Assembly: GCA_964618895.1 (NCBI GenBank)
Contig: CAZUDO010000063.1
Coordinates: forward strand, 10,517 to 74,516
Source: CAZUDO01 sp964618895
GTDB taxonomy: Bacteria; Desulfobacterota; Binatia; DP-6
Length of the DNA: 64,000 bases
Reading direction: 5' to 3'
Part shown: one piece after another, positions 16,553-25,700 of the stretch
Numbering within the stretch: the stretch's first letter is position 1
Layout: every line of letters begins with the position of its first letter
Notes under the pieces: generated by a model
Seen by the model: the letters and a program-made list of their open reading frames with translations, nothing else
Database searches by the model: none
What the model was told of the DNA's origin: nothing
Translations under genes and position numbers: made by a program

Positions 16553-16783
16553 CGCTCGTCGCTCACCAGGCGACGGCTGACCGTCATGGCTTCTCCTAGC
16601 CTCGGTGCTTGCCTTCTGGGCTGTCCCCCGTCGCGCGCAGGTCGGCTCGGTGGACAAAGCCCGGCGGTCGCCAGCCGGCTGACAACACTCGGTGCAGGTC
16701 GGAATGCTCTTGCCGCAGTGGGCACACACCGTGCGGAGTACAGGATTACCTTCGGCTCGGAACTTCGATCCCTTCTGGGCCAT
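16553..16783 (-). pseudogene. Possible zinc-ribbon protein fragment
   Basis: From the ATG at 16783 the minus strand reads a convincing zinc-ribbon start, RTVCAHCGKSIPTCTEC, within the first 40 residues. After about residue 60 the frame stays open but only as antisense of the neighbouring gene, so no proper C-terminus is seen. It lies 43 bp after the Rieske gene on the same strand and may be a third, degraded member of that operon. It could also be a chance open frame. Confidence 0.25.
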
Positions 16784-16826
16784 CGCCCTCACCAAGACTG
16801 GGCGCGGTCCAGCCAGTCGCTGTGAC

Positions 16827-17135
16827 CTACACCTCGACCTCTACGTCCGGTCCCTGCACGCGGACCGGGTAGCTCGCGACGCCGCGCGGCGCGGGTGCGC
16901 CCAGCACCGCGCCGGTCTTGATGTTGTAGACGGCCCCGTGCCACGGGCACGTGACCTCCTCGCCCGACACCTCGCCCTCAGAGAGCGGACCGCCACGGTG
17001 CGTGCAGGTGTCGTCGATGGCGTGGAAGCTCCCCTCCAGGTTGAAGAGGGCGATCTTTTTCCCCGCCACCTCGACGCACTTCGCCGCGCCTGGAGCGAGG
17101 TCGGCGGTGCTTGCGACCTTGATGAACTGCGCCAT
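16827..17135 (-). CDS. Rieske [2Fe-2S] ferredoxin
   Basis: The 102-residue protein is a single Rieske domain with both cluster boxes: CTHRGG (first Cys-x-His) and CPWHG (second Cys-x2-His). There is no oxygenase domain and no membrane anchor, so it is a soluble electron-transfer protein like those serving dioxygenases or nitrite reductases. The preferred start is ATG 17135 with a GGAGG-type site before it. It follows a ferredoxin gene on the same strand after 77 bp. The two probably carry electrons for an enzyme encoded elsewhere. Confidence 0.94.
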   Translation of the reverse strand: MAQFIKVASTADLAPGAAKCVEVAGKKIALFNLEGSFHAIDDTCTHRGGPLSEGEVSGEEVTCPWHGAVYNIKTGAVLGAPAPRGVASYPVRVQGPDVEVEV

Positions 17136-17212
17136 GTGAACCTCCTCTGCGTACCGCGCGCGATCTCTGGTACGCGACGTAAGCTCGCCCGTCCTCGCCC
17201 GGGAGCCCAGCC

Positions 17213-17566
17213 CTAGCCCGTCCAGCCCCACTTCTCCTTGTTCTGGCCGACCTGCTCCGCGCTCGGGTGCTCGATCTTCTTGTACGGGGGGACCTTGAAG
17301 TCGCTCATGTTCTCCATGACCTTGTAGTTGAGTGGCGTGTCGTCCTTGAACGCCTCGGGTACGGCTATCTCCTCGAAGATCGCGCTCCACGGGCACTCGG
17401 GTTCGCAGGCACCGCAGTCGATGCATTCGTCGGGGTGGATGTAGAGCTGGTTCGGCCACTGGGCGCGGTCCGAACCCGTGTACTCGTAGATGCAATCCAC
17501 CGGGCACACCGCCACGCAGCCCGTGTCCACGCAGTCTCTGCAGAGTCGCGTGATGATGTACGCCAT
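17213..17566 (-). CDS. 7Fe/8Fe-type ferredoxin
   Basis: The 117-residue protein starts MAYIITRLCRDCVDTGCVAVCPVDCIY and contains a second cluster motif CIDCGACEPECP. This matches the FdxA-like group, in which the first cluster is [3Fe-4S] or [4Fe-4S] and the second [4Fe-4S]. A C-terminal helical extension with a Lys-rich end is normal for the group. It is a low-potential electron carrier in the cytoplasm. It heads a small operon with a Rieske ferredoxin. Confidence 0.94.
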   Translation of the reverse strand: MAYIITRLCRDCVDTGCVAVCPVDCIYEYTGSDRAQWPNQLYIHPDECIDCGACEPECPWSAIFEEIAVPEAFKDDTPLNYKVMENMSDFKVPPYKKIEHPSAEQVGQNKEKWGWTG

Positions 17567-17846
17567 GTCCCGATCCTACCCCCACCCCTCGGCGTCGCAA
17601 CAGCCGTGCTCGCCGCACGCTCGGGCCCCATACCTTTGCGTTTGACTGCGTCGCGGCTACGGCAGGAGAATTGAAGCATCGTCCCAGCCGGGGCATGTCG
17701 CCTCTCTCCTCGGGCGCATCTCCCCGAGGAGGTTCGATGGCGCCCATCCCGTTCGGTCCGTCAGCCGGCCGGCGCCCGCGAGTTCGACCCCGTGCTGGCG
17801 GGCGGCAAGCGCGTGTTCGTCAATTGCCTCGGAAGGAGTAGAGGTC

Positions 17847-18074
17847 ATGGCAGCGCAACGCTACAAGATCAAAATCACCACGACCTCGGGCTTGGTCGTC
17901 TACTGGGTCAAACGGGGTTGCGTCCATACCTTGAGCCGCGAACCGGCTGACATCTGGATCAAGAACTTCAAACCGGCGATTTTCCAGGTGACAAAGACCG
18001 GGGAACTTACGCCGCCGTCGCCGGGCGTGGAGACCTTCCCCATTGCGAGCGTGGAGATGGAGTCCGATACCTGA
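17847..18074 (+). CDS. Small hypothetical protein
   Basis: The 75-residue protein begins MAAQRYKIKITTTSGLVVYW and is predicted beta-rich with one cysteine. A strong ribosome site (GGAAGGAG) lies 8 bp before the ATG, which supports expression. No family is recognised; the size and beta pattern would suit a small barrel or SH3-like fold. It is followed on the same strand by a winged-helix-like gene. Confidence 0.55.
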   Translation: MAAQRYKIKITTTSGLVVYWVKRGCVHTLSREPADIWIKNFKPAIFQVTKTGELTPPSPGVETFPIASVEMESDT

Positions 18075-18121
18075 GGGCGATGCCGGCCGCGCTCTCGACG
18101 CGACGGGTCAGGAGGGAAGCG

Positions 18122-18364
18122 ATGACCACAGACATCGACGCAGCCCGACAGGGCTTGCTGAAATTCATAGCCAAGAAGGGCGGCTCGATCCCGATGCGAG
18201 ACCTCCACACCCATAGCCTGGTCTTTTACCAGGCTGGACATCAGGCGTTCTCGCAACTCATGGAAGGGCTCGTGGCGGACGAATACGTCACCGTCGACGA
18301 CGGTGCCGGAGCGTTTCAGCTCACAGACAAGGGGCGCGCGTTTCTGGACAACCAAGGGTCCTAA
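18122..18364 (+). CDS. Small winged-helix-like protein
   Basis: The ATG at 18122 has a strong AGGAGG site 6 bases upstream and is preferred over the ATG at 18080. The 80-residue product reads like a winged helix: helix ARQGLLKFIAKKGG, helix HQAFSQLMEGLVADEYVTV, then a wing (GAFQLTDKGRAFLDN) of the kind seen in transcriptional regulators and restriction-type wHTH proteins. No effector domain is present. It may regulate the neighbouring genes; that is inference. Confidence 0.55.
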   Translation: MTTDIDAARQGLLKFIAKKGGSIPMRDLHTHSLVFYQAGHQAFSQLMEGLVADEYVTVDDGAGAFQLTDKGRAFLDNQGS

Positions 18365-18440
18365 CCGCAGCGCGCCTCTCGGGCCGAACAGCTTCACGAC
18401 CGGCAGCCGCCGTTGGTAGGCCCACTGGTAGAGGGCGGCC

Positions 18441-18463
18441 AACACCGATTGACACTCGGTGTT
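18441..18463 (+). promoter_or_regulatory. Proposed BlaI operator overlapping the blaI promoter
   Basis: A perfect inverted repeat AACACCGA-N7-TCGGTGTT. The central seven bases TTGACAC supply a consensus -35 (TTGACA 18449-18454); TATCGT at 18473-18478 is a possible -10 with 18-bp spacing, just before the GTG at 18486. An identical half-site pair with the same spacing recurs at 19918-19940. Position, symmetry and repetition make it the likely binding site of the BlaI-type repressor encoded directly downstream. Confidence 0.75.
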
Positions 18464-18485
18464 CTCCGCCCGTATCGTTCCTGCT

Positions 18486-18884
18486 GTGACAAGGCGCAGT
18501 TCCCTTCCCGTCCTTGGCGAACTCGAGCGCGCGGTGATGGACTGTCTCTGGACGAACGGTCCAGCCGACGCGAAGGCCCTCTACCGTACGATCGGGCGGC
18601 CGCGACGGATCACGCTCAACACCGTGCAGTCCACAGTGGAGCGGCTGTACCGGAAGGGTCTGCTGGCGCGCGACAAGGTGAGCCACGCGTACGTCTATGC
18701 GCCGCGGCTCACACGTGAGGCGTTTGGTGCGCAGGTCATGCACGGACTCGTCCGGGACCTGCTCGGGGGCACACTCGAGCCCGTCCTTGCCGCGTTCGTC
18801 GACCTGACAGCACGCACCGGCGACGACGAACTCGCCCGCCTTGAACGCCTGGTGGCAGCCCGTCGGGAGCGAAGCACGCGATGA
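18486..18884 (+). CDS. BlaI/MecI/CopY-family transcriptional repressor
   Basis: From GTG 18486 the protein has 132 residues (an ATG at 18459 would add 9 and overlap the operator). It has the BlaI winged helix: LGELERAVMDCLWTNGPADA, then RITLNTVQSTVERLYRKGLL and the wing SHAYVYAPRLTRE. The C-terminal dimerisation helices follow, with DDELARLERLV at the end. BlaI proteins bind palindromic operators as dimers and are released by cleavage through a partner M56 protease. That partner gene overlaps its stop by four bases. The target here seems to be metal efflux rather than a beta-lactamase. Confidence 0.93.
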   Translation: MTRRSSLPVLGELERAVMDCLWTNGPADAKALYRTIGRPRRITLNTVQSTVERLYRKGLLARDKVSHAYVYAPRLTREAFGAQVMHGLVRDLLGGTLEPVLAAFVDLTARTGDDELARLERLVAARRERSTR

Positions 18885-19873
18885 CACCGGCGGTCGGACT
18901 GCTTCAGCTGTCGCTGCTTGCTCTGGTGACCCTGACACTCCTCAGTTCCGTGGCGTCGGGAGCCCTCTACGTCGCTCTTCGCCGCCGCCTCGGCCGCTTG
19001 GCGCCAGGACCGCGCACGACGGCGCTCCTTCTGTGGACGGCGACCCCGGCGCTCCTCGGGCTCGTGCTGACCAGTCTCTGCTTCATCCCCTCGCTGCTCA
19101 CAATTCTCGCGGGTAGCGGCGGGGACCACTGTGTTACCCACCCGGATCACCACATTCATCTCTGCCTGCTTCACCCTCCCCACGACGCCGGGAGCGTCCT
19201 CGGCTGGGCTCTGCTGGCCGCGATCGCTTCCGTTGCCGCCCTGATCTTCGGGCGCCACGCGTCGCTGCTGCAACGCGCCCGTCGCGCCCTTCGACCTCTT
19301 CTCTCGGGTGCCGAGCTCGATGGCACACGCACGGTCGCGTGGGTTCGCTCGCCGGCGCCGCTCGCGCTCACGGTCGGGGTCTTGAGGCCGCGCGTCGTCG
19401 TCTCGGACACCCTTCGACAACGACTCCCGCAGCCGTTGCTGAGGGCAGTCCTGGAACACGAAGCGGCCCACCAGCGCCGAGGGGACGTCCTTCGCAAGGC
19501 TGTCGCTTCGGTCTTTGCACTTCTGCACTGGCCGACAGTCAGAAGGCGTCTTCTGGACGACCTGAGCCTGGCCTGTGAACAGGCGGCCGACGCTGAGGCA
19601 GCCGGAAGACTCCAAGACCCGCTTCTCGTCGCCGATGCGATCCTCGCCGTCGAGCGCCTCACGGCGAGTCATGGCCCTGAGGCATTCAGGTTCGCCGCCG
19701 CCTTCGGTGGCCCCCACCTCACCGCCCGCGTCGAGGAACTCCTCCACCCGAGTGATCCCGTTGCCGCCATCAAGTTTCGCCGCTGGATCGCTGCGGCCGC
19801 CGGTGCAGCCTTCCTCCTCGCCGAGCCGATCCATCACGTCGTAGAGACGTTTCTCACGCCGCTCGCGCGATAG
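18881..19873 (+). CDS. M56-family membrane metalloprotease (BlaR1-like, no penicillin sensor)
   Basis: The 330-residue protein has several membrane helices (residues 7-30, 46-78, 103-122) and the zinc-protease motif H193EAAH197, typical of BlaR1/MecR1. The extracytoplasmic penicillin-binding domain is absent. Instead, the loop at 79-104 is packed with His and Cys (H83, C84, H87, H90, H91, H93, C95, H98, H101), a natural metal-binding site. It probably senses metal outside the membrane and triggers cleavage of the BlaI repressor. A final membrane segment lies near residues 290-310. It is translationally coupled to blaI (ATGA) and followed by the efflux genes. Confidence 0.9.
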   Translation: MTPAVGLLQLSLLALVTLTLLSSVASGALYVALRRRLGRLAPGPRTTALLLWTATPALLGLVLTSLCFIPSLLTILAGSGGDHCVTHPDHHIHLCLLHPPHDAGSVLGWALLAAIASVAALIFGRHASLLQRARRALRPLLSGAELDGTRTVAWVRSPAPLALTVGVLRPRVVVSDTLRQRLPQPLLRAVLEHEAAHQRRGDVLRKAVASVFALLHWPTVRRRLLDDLSLACEQAADAEAAGRLQDPLLVADAILAVERLTASHGPEAFRFAAAFGGPHLTARVEELLHPSDPVAAIKFRRWIAAAAGAAFLLAEPIHHVVETFLTPLAR

Positions 19874-19885
19874 GAGACCCCGGTC

Positions 19886-21172
19886 ATGCACCCGCAGCAT
19901 GCTAGCATCCGGCCCGAAACACCGACCCGCTGTCGGTGTTTTGTCCTGATCGCCTCACTTGCATGCGCCGTCCTGGCGCTATCCGTCACGGCCCGCGCAG
20001 AGGCACCGCGCCTGACCGAGGCGGCCGCGGTCGCGCGGGCGCTCTCCCGGCCGGCCCTTGCCGACGTCACGGAGGGCCGCACCGCCTTGGCGACTGCCGA
20101 GCGAGAGCGCATCCGTCGATGGCCGAACCCCGTCGCCTCCTTTCAGCACGAAGCGACCGATGGCCGGGCGGGCTCGACGGAGGACTACGCGTGGCTCTCC
20201 CAAACGTTCGACCTCGCTGGCCGTCGCTACACCCGGGCGAAAGCCGCCCAGCACCGGGTAGCCGCCGCACGTGCTGAAGGGGAGCGGATGCTCGTAAGCC
20301 GGCGCGCGGCGGTCCGGGAGCGCTTCTATGAGGCCCTCCTTGCGCAGGAGCGCGCGGCCGCGTTCGCGGCATGGCTCGCGCAGGGGACGCGCGTCGCGGG
20401 CATCATCGCGAAGCGGGCACACGCCGGGGAGGCGTCCGGATACGACCGTCGCCGCTTCCAACGAGAAGAGACGACGGTTCGCGCCCGGTCCGCTACCGCT
20501 GACGCGGAACTCGGTCGTGCGCGATCCCAGCTCGCCGGCCTCATTGGTGAGCGCGACGCTTCCGGCGAGCCCTGGACGCGGCTTGCCGGAGCCCTTCGCC
20601 CGAGCACCGACGTGCCGCCGCTCGCCGAGTTCCTCGCGCGCCTCCCCGACCGCGCCGATCTGCAGGTCCTGTCGGAGGCGCAGCGGGCAGCGGAGCTCGA
20701 CCGTGGCGCGGCGGGCCGATGGTGGCTTCCCGACCTCACCGTCGGAGCAGGGGTGAAGACCGTGGAGGCTGGCCGCGACCGGCTCACCGGCCCCTTCATC
20801 ACCGCCTCGCTCCCACTTCCGCTTCTCAACCAGGACCAGGGCGACGCCGGGGAGGCCACGGCGCGTCTTCGCGTGAGCCGCGGCGAGTACACCCTCGCTC
20901 TCGAAGCGGCGGAAGCGGACGTTCGTGGACTCTGGAGCCAGACCGCCGCCCTCACCCGGGCCGCCGCAGAGTTTCGCACCGACGCCGTGCAGCCATCGAC
21001 GGCCCTCGTGCGTACCGCGGAGCAGGCCTACCAGGCCGGCGAGATGGAGCTCCTGGGACTCATCGACGCGCATCGTGGTGCCCTCGACGCCGAGCTGCAG
21101 GCACTCGAGCTCGAGATGAACGCCCGACGGACCTGGATCGAGCTCGCTCGCACTACGGGAGGAGACCGATGA
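19886..21172 (+). CDS. TolC-family outer-membrane efflux channel (CzcC/CusC type)
   Basis: The 428-residue protein has a signal peptide (CFVLIASLACAVLALSVTARA) and the paired long-helix architecture of outer-membrane factors: AERERIRRWPNPVASFQ, SQTFDLAGRR, and a repeat half with PLPLLNQDQGDAGEA. It forms the trimeric exit duct for the RND pump encoded downstream. The ATG at 19886 has GGAG seven bases upstream. Codons 11-19 contain an intact copy of the proposed BlaI operator, so transcription of the pump genes may start, or be blocked, inside this reading frame. The stop overlaps the adaptor start. Confidence 0.92.
   Translation: MHPQHASIRPETPTRCRCFVLIASLACAVLALSVTARAEAPRLTEAAAVARALSRPALADVTEGRTALATAERERIRRWPNPVASFQHEATDGRAGSTEDYAWLSQTFDLAGRRYTRAKAAQHRVAAARAEGERMLVSRRAAVRERFYEALLAQERAAAFAAWLAQGTRVAGIIAKRAHAGEASGYDRRRFQREETTVRARSATADAELGRARSQLAGLIGERDASGEPWTRLAGALRPSTDVPPLAEFLARLPDRADLQVLSEAQRAAELDRGAAGRWWLPDLTVGAGVKTVEAGRDRLTGPFITASLPLPLLNQDQGDAGEATARLRVSRGEYTLALEAAEADVRGLWSQTAALTRAAAEFRTDAVQPSTALVRTAEQAYQAGEMELLGLIDAHRGALDAELQALELEMNARRTWIELARTTGGDR
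19917..19941 (+). promoter_or_regulatory. Second proposed BlaI operator at the efflux genes
   Basis: AAACACCGAC-N5-GTCGGTGTTT is a perfect 10-bp inverted repeat. Its inner part, AACACCGA-N7-TCGGTGTT (19918-19940), is identical in half-sites and spacing to the repeat over the blaI promoter. It lies within the first codons of the channel gene, which is odd for a simple promoter operator; it could act as a roadblock or control an internal promoter. Chance recurrence of 16 matched bases at equal spacing 1.5 kb apart is very unlikely. Confidence 0.72.
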
Positions 21173-22719
21173 GCAGCACAGTTCGAGCAGGCCTGGCGGC
21201 CTTCCTCCTCCTCGTTCTCGGCTGCCACCGCGACGACGGTGCGGCCGAAGATTCGCGCCCCGCGGAGAGTGTGACCCATTTCGCCGAGCACACCGAGCTC
21301 TTCGCCGAGTTCCGGGCACTCGTCGTGAGCCGCGAGTCCCCCGTTGCCGCACATGTCACCCGGCTCGATACCTTCAAGCCGCTCAGCGCCGGGCGGGTGA
21401 CGGTGGTGCTCTCCGGCGGGGGAGGGCCCGAGGAGCGCTTTACGACCGATGCCCCGAGCGTCCCGGGCATCTTTCGGCCGGTGGCAGTTCCAGAGCAGGC
21501 GGGCCGACGTGACATCGCCGTCCTTGTCGACGGCGAGGGTCTGAGCGACCGCCACGAGCTCGGACGCTTCCAGGTCTTTCCAGACCTCGCGGCGGCAGCG
21601 GCGGCCAAGGGCGAGGGGCAACCTGAAGCGCCCGCCATCACCTTCTTGAAGGAGCAGCAGTGGCGCATCCCGTTTGCCACCGCGGCGGTCGCCGAACGGT
21701 CACTGCGCCCATCCTTTCGGGCGCACGGCGTGCTGCGCGCCCGCGCAGATGGCGAAGCCCGTCTCGCCGCCCCGGTCACTGGACGGCTGGTCACGGACCC
21801 GGCGGCGGGACCAACCATAGGCATGACGGTGACGCCCGAGACCGTGCTCGCAACGATCGCCCCGCGGCTGTCCGCGGACGCGGACCCTGCGGAGCTCGAT
21901 CGCGCCGTGTCGCGCGCCCGACGCGACCTCGATCTCGCGCGCAAGGAACGCGCGCGGCTCGAGGAACTCTACCGAGGCGAGGCCGTCCCCGAGCGGCGTC
22001 TCCTCGAAACGCGCCACGCCGAGAAGGACGCCGAGGCTGACCTCGAGACGGCGCTCCACCGCCAGCAGCAATACCAAGGCGTCCATCGCACGGGCGGCAG
22101 TGAGCCGGCGGGGCGCATCACCCTGCGCTCCCCGATCCCGGGCACGCTGGTGCAGGTACGCGTCGCGCCGGGGGAATTCGTGGCGGAAGGAAGGCCGCTC
22201 TTCGACGTCGTCGACCTCGACCGCTTGTGGCTCGAGGCACACATCCCCGAGGCAAGCGTCTCGCAGGCGCGCGCGGCCACGGGGGCCTGGTTCGAGGTGG
22301 ATGGTTTCCCGACACCCTTTGAGATCGACCCGCAGCGCGGCGGGCGGGTCGTCTCCCGAGGCGGCGTGGTCGACCCCGACAGCCGGACCACCACCCTCAT
22401 TCTCGAAGTCCCGAACGCCGACCATGCCCTGGCCGTCGGCATGTTCGCCCACGTACACGTCCTCACCGGCGAGCGCGTCACCGCGCCCGCGATTCCCACC
22501 TCGGCGCTCGTCGACGACGCCGGGCAGAGTGTGGCCTACGTCGAGCGCGGCGGGGAGAGCTTCGAACGCCGGCCGCTCACGCTCGGCATTCGCGACGGTG
22601 ACCTCGTCCAGGTCCTCGAAGGCCTCGAGCCGGGCGAGCGCGTGGTGACGCGAGGCGCGTACTACATCCGGCTCGCCTCCGCGTCGGGCGCCGTGCCGGC
22701 ACACGGCCATGCCCACTAG
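21169..22719 (+). CDS. RND membrane-fusion adaptor lipoprotein (CzcB/CusB type)
   Basis: The 516-residue adaptor starts at ATG 21169, overlapping the channel stop. A lipobox (LLLVLGC) anchors it in the inner membrane. An N-terminal extra domain of about 130 residues precedes the usual adaptor layout: beta-barrel and lipoyl half-motifs (ARLAAPVTGRLV; ITLRSPIPGTLVQV), a coiled-coil hairpin RRDLDLARKERARLEELY, and the barrel region FDVVDLDRLWLEAHIPE. The C-terminus is His-rich (AHGHAH), possibly for metal hand-over. It links pump and channel in the periplasm. The N-terminal domain may also bind metal, as in other CzcB-like proteins. Confidence 0.93.
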   Translation: MSSTVRAGLAAFLLLVLGCHRDDGAAEDSRPAESVTHFAEHTELFAEFRALVVSRESPVAAHVTRLDTFKPLSAGRVTVVLSGGGGPEERFTTDAPSVPGIFRPVAVPEQAGRRDIAVLVDGEGLSDRHELGRFQVFPDLAAAAAAKGEGQPEAPAITFLKEQQWRIPFATAAVAERSLRPSFRAHGVLRARADGEARLAAPVTGRLVTDPAAGPTIGMTVTPETVLATIAPRLSADADPAELDRAVSRARRDLDLARKERARLEELYRGEAVPERRLLETRHAEKDAEADLETALHRQQQYQGVHRTGGSEPAGRITLRSPIPGTLVQVRVAPGEFVAEGRPLFDVVDLDRLWLEAHIPEASVSQARAATGAWFEVDGFPTPFEIDPQRGGRVVSRGGVVDPDSRTTTLILEVPNADHALAVGMFAHVHVLTGERVTAPAIPTSALVDDAGQSVAYVERGGESFERRPLTLGIRDGDLVQVLEGLEPGERVVTRGAYYIRLASASGAVPAHGHAH

Positions 22720-22730
22720 GAGCGCCCGCG

Positions 22731-25700
22731 ATGATTGACCGCATCATTCAGTGGTCGCTGGCGAATCGCGCACTGGTACTCGCCGCTGCGGCGCTGCTGC
22801 TCGTCTGGGGAGGCTATGCGGCACTGCGGATGCCTGTCGATGTCTTCCCGGACCTCACGGCGCCGTCGGTGACGGTCATCGCGGAAGCGCACGGGATGGC
22901 CCCGCAGGAGGTGGAGTCGCTCGTGACCTTCCCCATCGAGACCGCGCTCAACGGCGCCGCCGGTGTGCGACGGATCCGCTCCGCCACCGGGGTGGGCATC
23001 GCGGTGGTCTGGGTCGAGTTTGCGTGGGGCACCGACATCTACCAGGCACGGCAGATCGTCGCCGAGAAGCTGCAGCTCGCCGAGGGCTCGCTCCCGCCCG
23101 ACCTCGAGCGACCGGTCCTGGCGCCCGTCTCGTCCATTATGGGCGAGATCATGTTCATCGCGCTCACCTCCGACCACCACTCCTCGCTGGAGATCAAAAC
23201 CACCGCCGATTGGGTCCTTCGGCGCCGCCTCCTTGCCGTCCCCGGCGTGTCGCAGGTCGTGCCCATCGGCGGCGACACGAAGCAGTATCAGGTGATCGCA
23301 GACCCGGAGCGCCTTGCTGCCTACCACCTCGGCGTCAACGACGTCGTCGACGCACTCCGTGCAACCAACGAGAACACCTCGGCCGGCTTCTATCAGGACG
23401 GCGGCCAGGAATACCTCATCCATGGCGTCGGCCGCGTCATCTCGCTGGACGACATCGCCGACACCTTCGTCGCCAGTCGAGGCGGCCAGTCCGTGCTCGT
23501 TCGTCACGTCGCCACCGTCGCGATCGGGCCCGCGCTCAAGCGCGGCGACGGCTCCCACAACGGCAAGCCTGCGGTCATCCTCGGCATCCAGAAGCAGCCC
23601 GGCGCCAACACGCTGGAGCTCACCGCACGCCTCGACGCCGTCCTCGACCAGCTTCAAGGGACCCTGCCGGCCGGAATGACGATCAACCGCCACATCTTCC
23701 GCCAGGCAGACTTCATCGCCGTCGCGGTCCACAACGTCACGGCGGCCCTCCGCGACGGCGCCCTCCTGGTGGTCGTCGTCGTCTTCGCCTTCCTCGTCAG
23801 CTGGCGCGCGACCGCGATCACCGTACTCGCCATCCCCCTGTCGCTTCTGACCGCGGTCCTCGCGCTCGACGCGCTCGGCGCGACGGTCAACACGATGACG
23901 CTCGGCGGCATGGCCATCGCCGTCGGCGCACTCGTCGACGACGCGATCATCGACGTCGAGAACGTCCTTCGCCGTTTGCGCGAGAATGCCGCCCTGCCCC
24001 CCGGGGCCAGGGCTGGACAGTTGAGCGTCGTATTCAAAGCGAGCAAGGAGATTCGGGGGTCGATCGTCTTTGCCACCCTCATCATCCTGCTGGTGTTCCT
24101 GCCGCTCTTTTTTCTCGCGGGTGTCGAAGGTCGCCTCCTTCGGCCCCTTGGATTTGCCTACGTCGTCTCCCTCGCCGCCTCGCTGGCGGTCGCGCTCACT
24201 GTCACGCCGGCCCTCTGCGGCGTGCTCTTTCGCTCGACTGCTTCCTATGGACGCCACGAGGGGTCGCTCGTGCAGTGGCTGAAGACACGCTACGCGCCGA
24301 TTCTCGCGTACACCCTCCCCCGCTGGCGCGCAGTGAGCGCGGTGGCGCTCGGCGGCCTCGCGGTCGCGGTCCTGGCCCTCACCACAGCCGGCCGCACATT
24401 TCTCCCGAACTTCAACGAAGGCACCCTCACCATCAGCGTCGTCACCCTCCCCGGCACGTCGCTGCGCGACTCGGGTACGCTGGGAAGGCTCGTCGAGGAG
24501 ATACTTCTCGAGCACCCCGAGGTGGTGGCCACGGCACGCCGCACGGGACGCGCGGAGCTCGACGAGCATGCGCAGGACGTGAACGCGTCCGAGATCGACG
24601 TCGGCCTGCAGATGAAGGAGCGCCCGAAGGAGGAGTTTCTGACCGCCCTCCGCCGTGCCCTCTCGGTCGTACCAGGGACGAACATCACGATCGGCCAGCC
24701 CATCTCCCACCGCATTGACCACATGCTCTCCGGCACCCGGGCCAACATCGCCGTAAAGGTGTTCGGCGAGCATCTCTTCGAGCTCAGGCGTCTGGCCGAG
24801 CAGGTGCGGCAAGCCATTCAGGGCGTCGCCGGCGTGGTCGACCTCTCGACCGAGCAACAGACGGACATTCCGTTCCTCACCGTCACGTTCAACCGTCCCG
24901 CCATCGCACGACACGGGCTGCGCATCCGCGACGTCGCCGAAGCGATCGAAACCGCCTTTGCCGGCCAGGTGGTCTCCCGCGTTCGGGAAGGCGATGCCGC
25001 GTTCGACCTCATCGTTCGCTACCCGGAGAGCGCCCGCGGAAACCTCGAGAGCATCCGCGAGCTGCGCCTCACCACCCCGACCGGCGCGGAGCTCCCCCTG
25101 CACGCCCTGGCCGACGTACGCAAAGACCAGGGGCCCAACAGTGTCAGCCGCGAGAACGTGCAGCGGAAGATCGTGGTGATGTGTAACGTGGCCGGCCGGG
25201 ACCTCGGGGGCGTCGTCGCCGACATCCAGACGGCCATCGGGCGCACCGTGACGCTCCCGCCCGGGTACCACATCGAGTACGGTGGCCAGTTCGAGAGCGC
25301 CGCCGAAGCCTCGCGCACGCTCCTCGTCCTGGGAGCCCTGGTCACGGTCGGCATCTTCGGTCTGCTGGTGCTGGCGCTCGGCTCGAGCCGGGACGCGGTC
25401 GTGGTCCTCGTGAATCTCCCCCTGGCGCTCATCGGGGGGGTCGTCGGCATCTTTCTCTCGGGCGGCATTCTCTCGGTTGCCTCGCTCATCGGCTTCATCA
25501 CGCTCTTTGGCATCGCGACCCGAAACGGCCTCATGCTCGTCTCACACATCCGCCACCTGCTCCAAGTCGAGGAGGTCCGCGACTTCGCCGAGGCGGTCAC
25601 GCGCGGAGCCCTCGAGCGCTTGGCACCAATTCTGATGACCGCGCTTGCCGCGGGCCTCGCCCTGGTACCGCTGGCCTTGGAGGCTGGCGAGCCGGGTAGC

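Noticed and set aside
22716..25271. An 851-codon minus-strand frame opposite the RND pump
   Set aside because: Antisense shadow with charged low-complexity sequence; the pump on the other strand is unambiguous.
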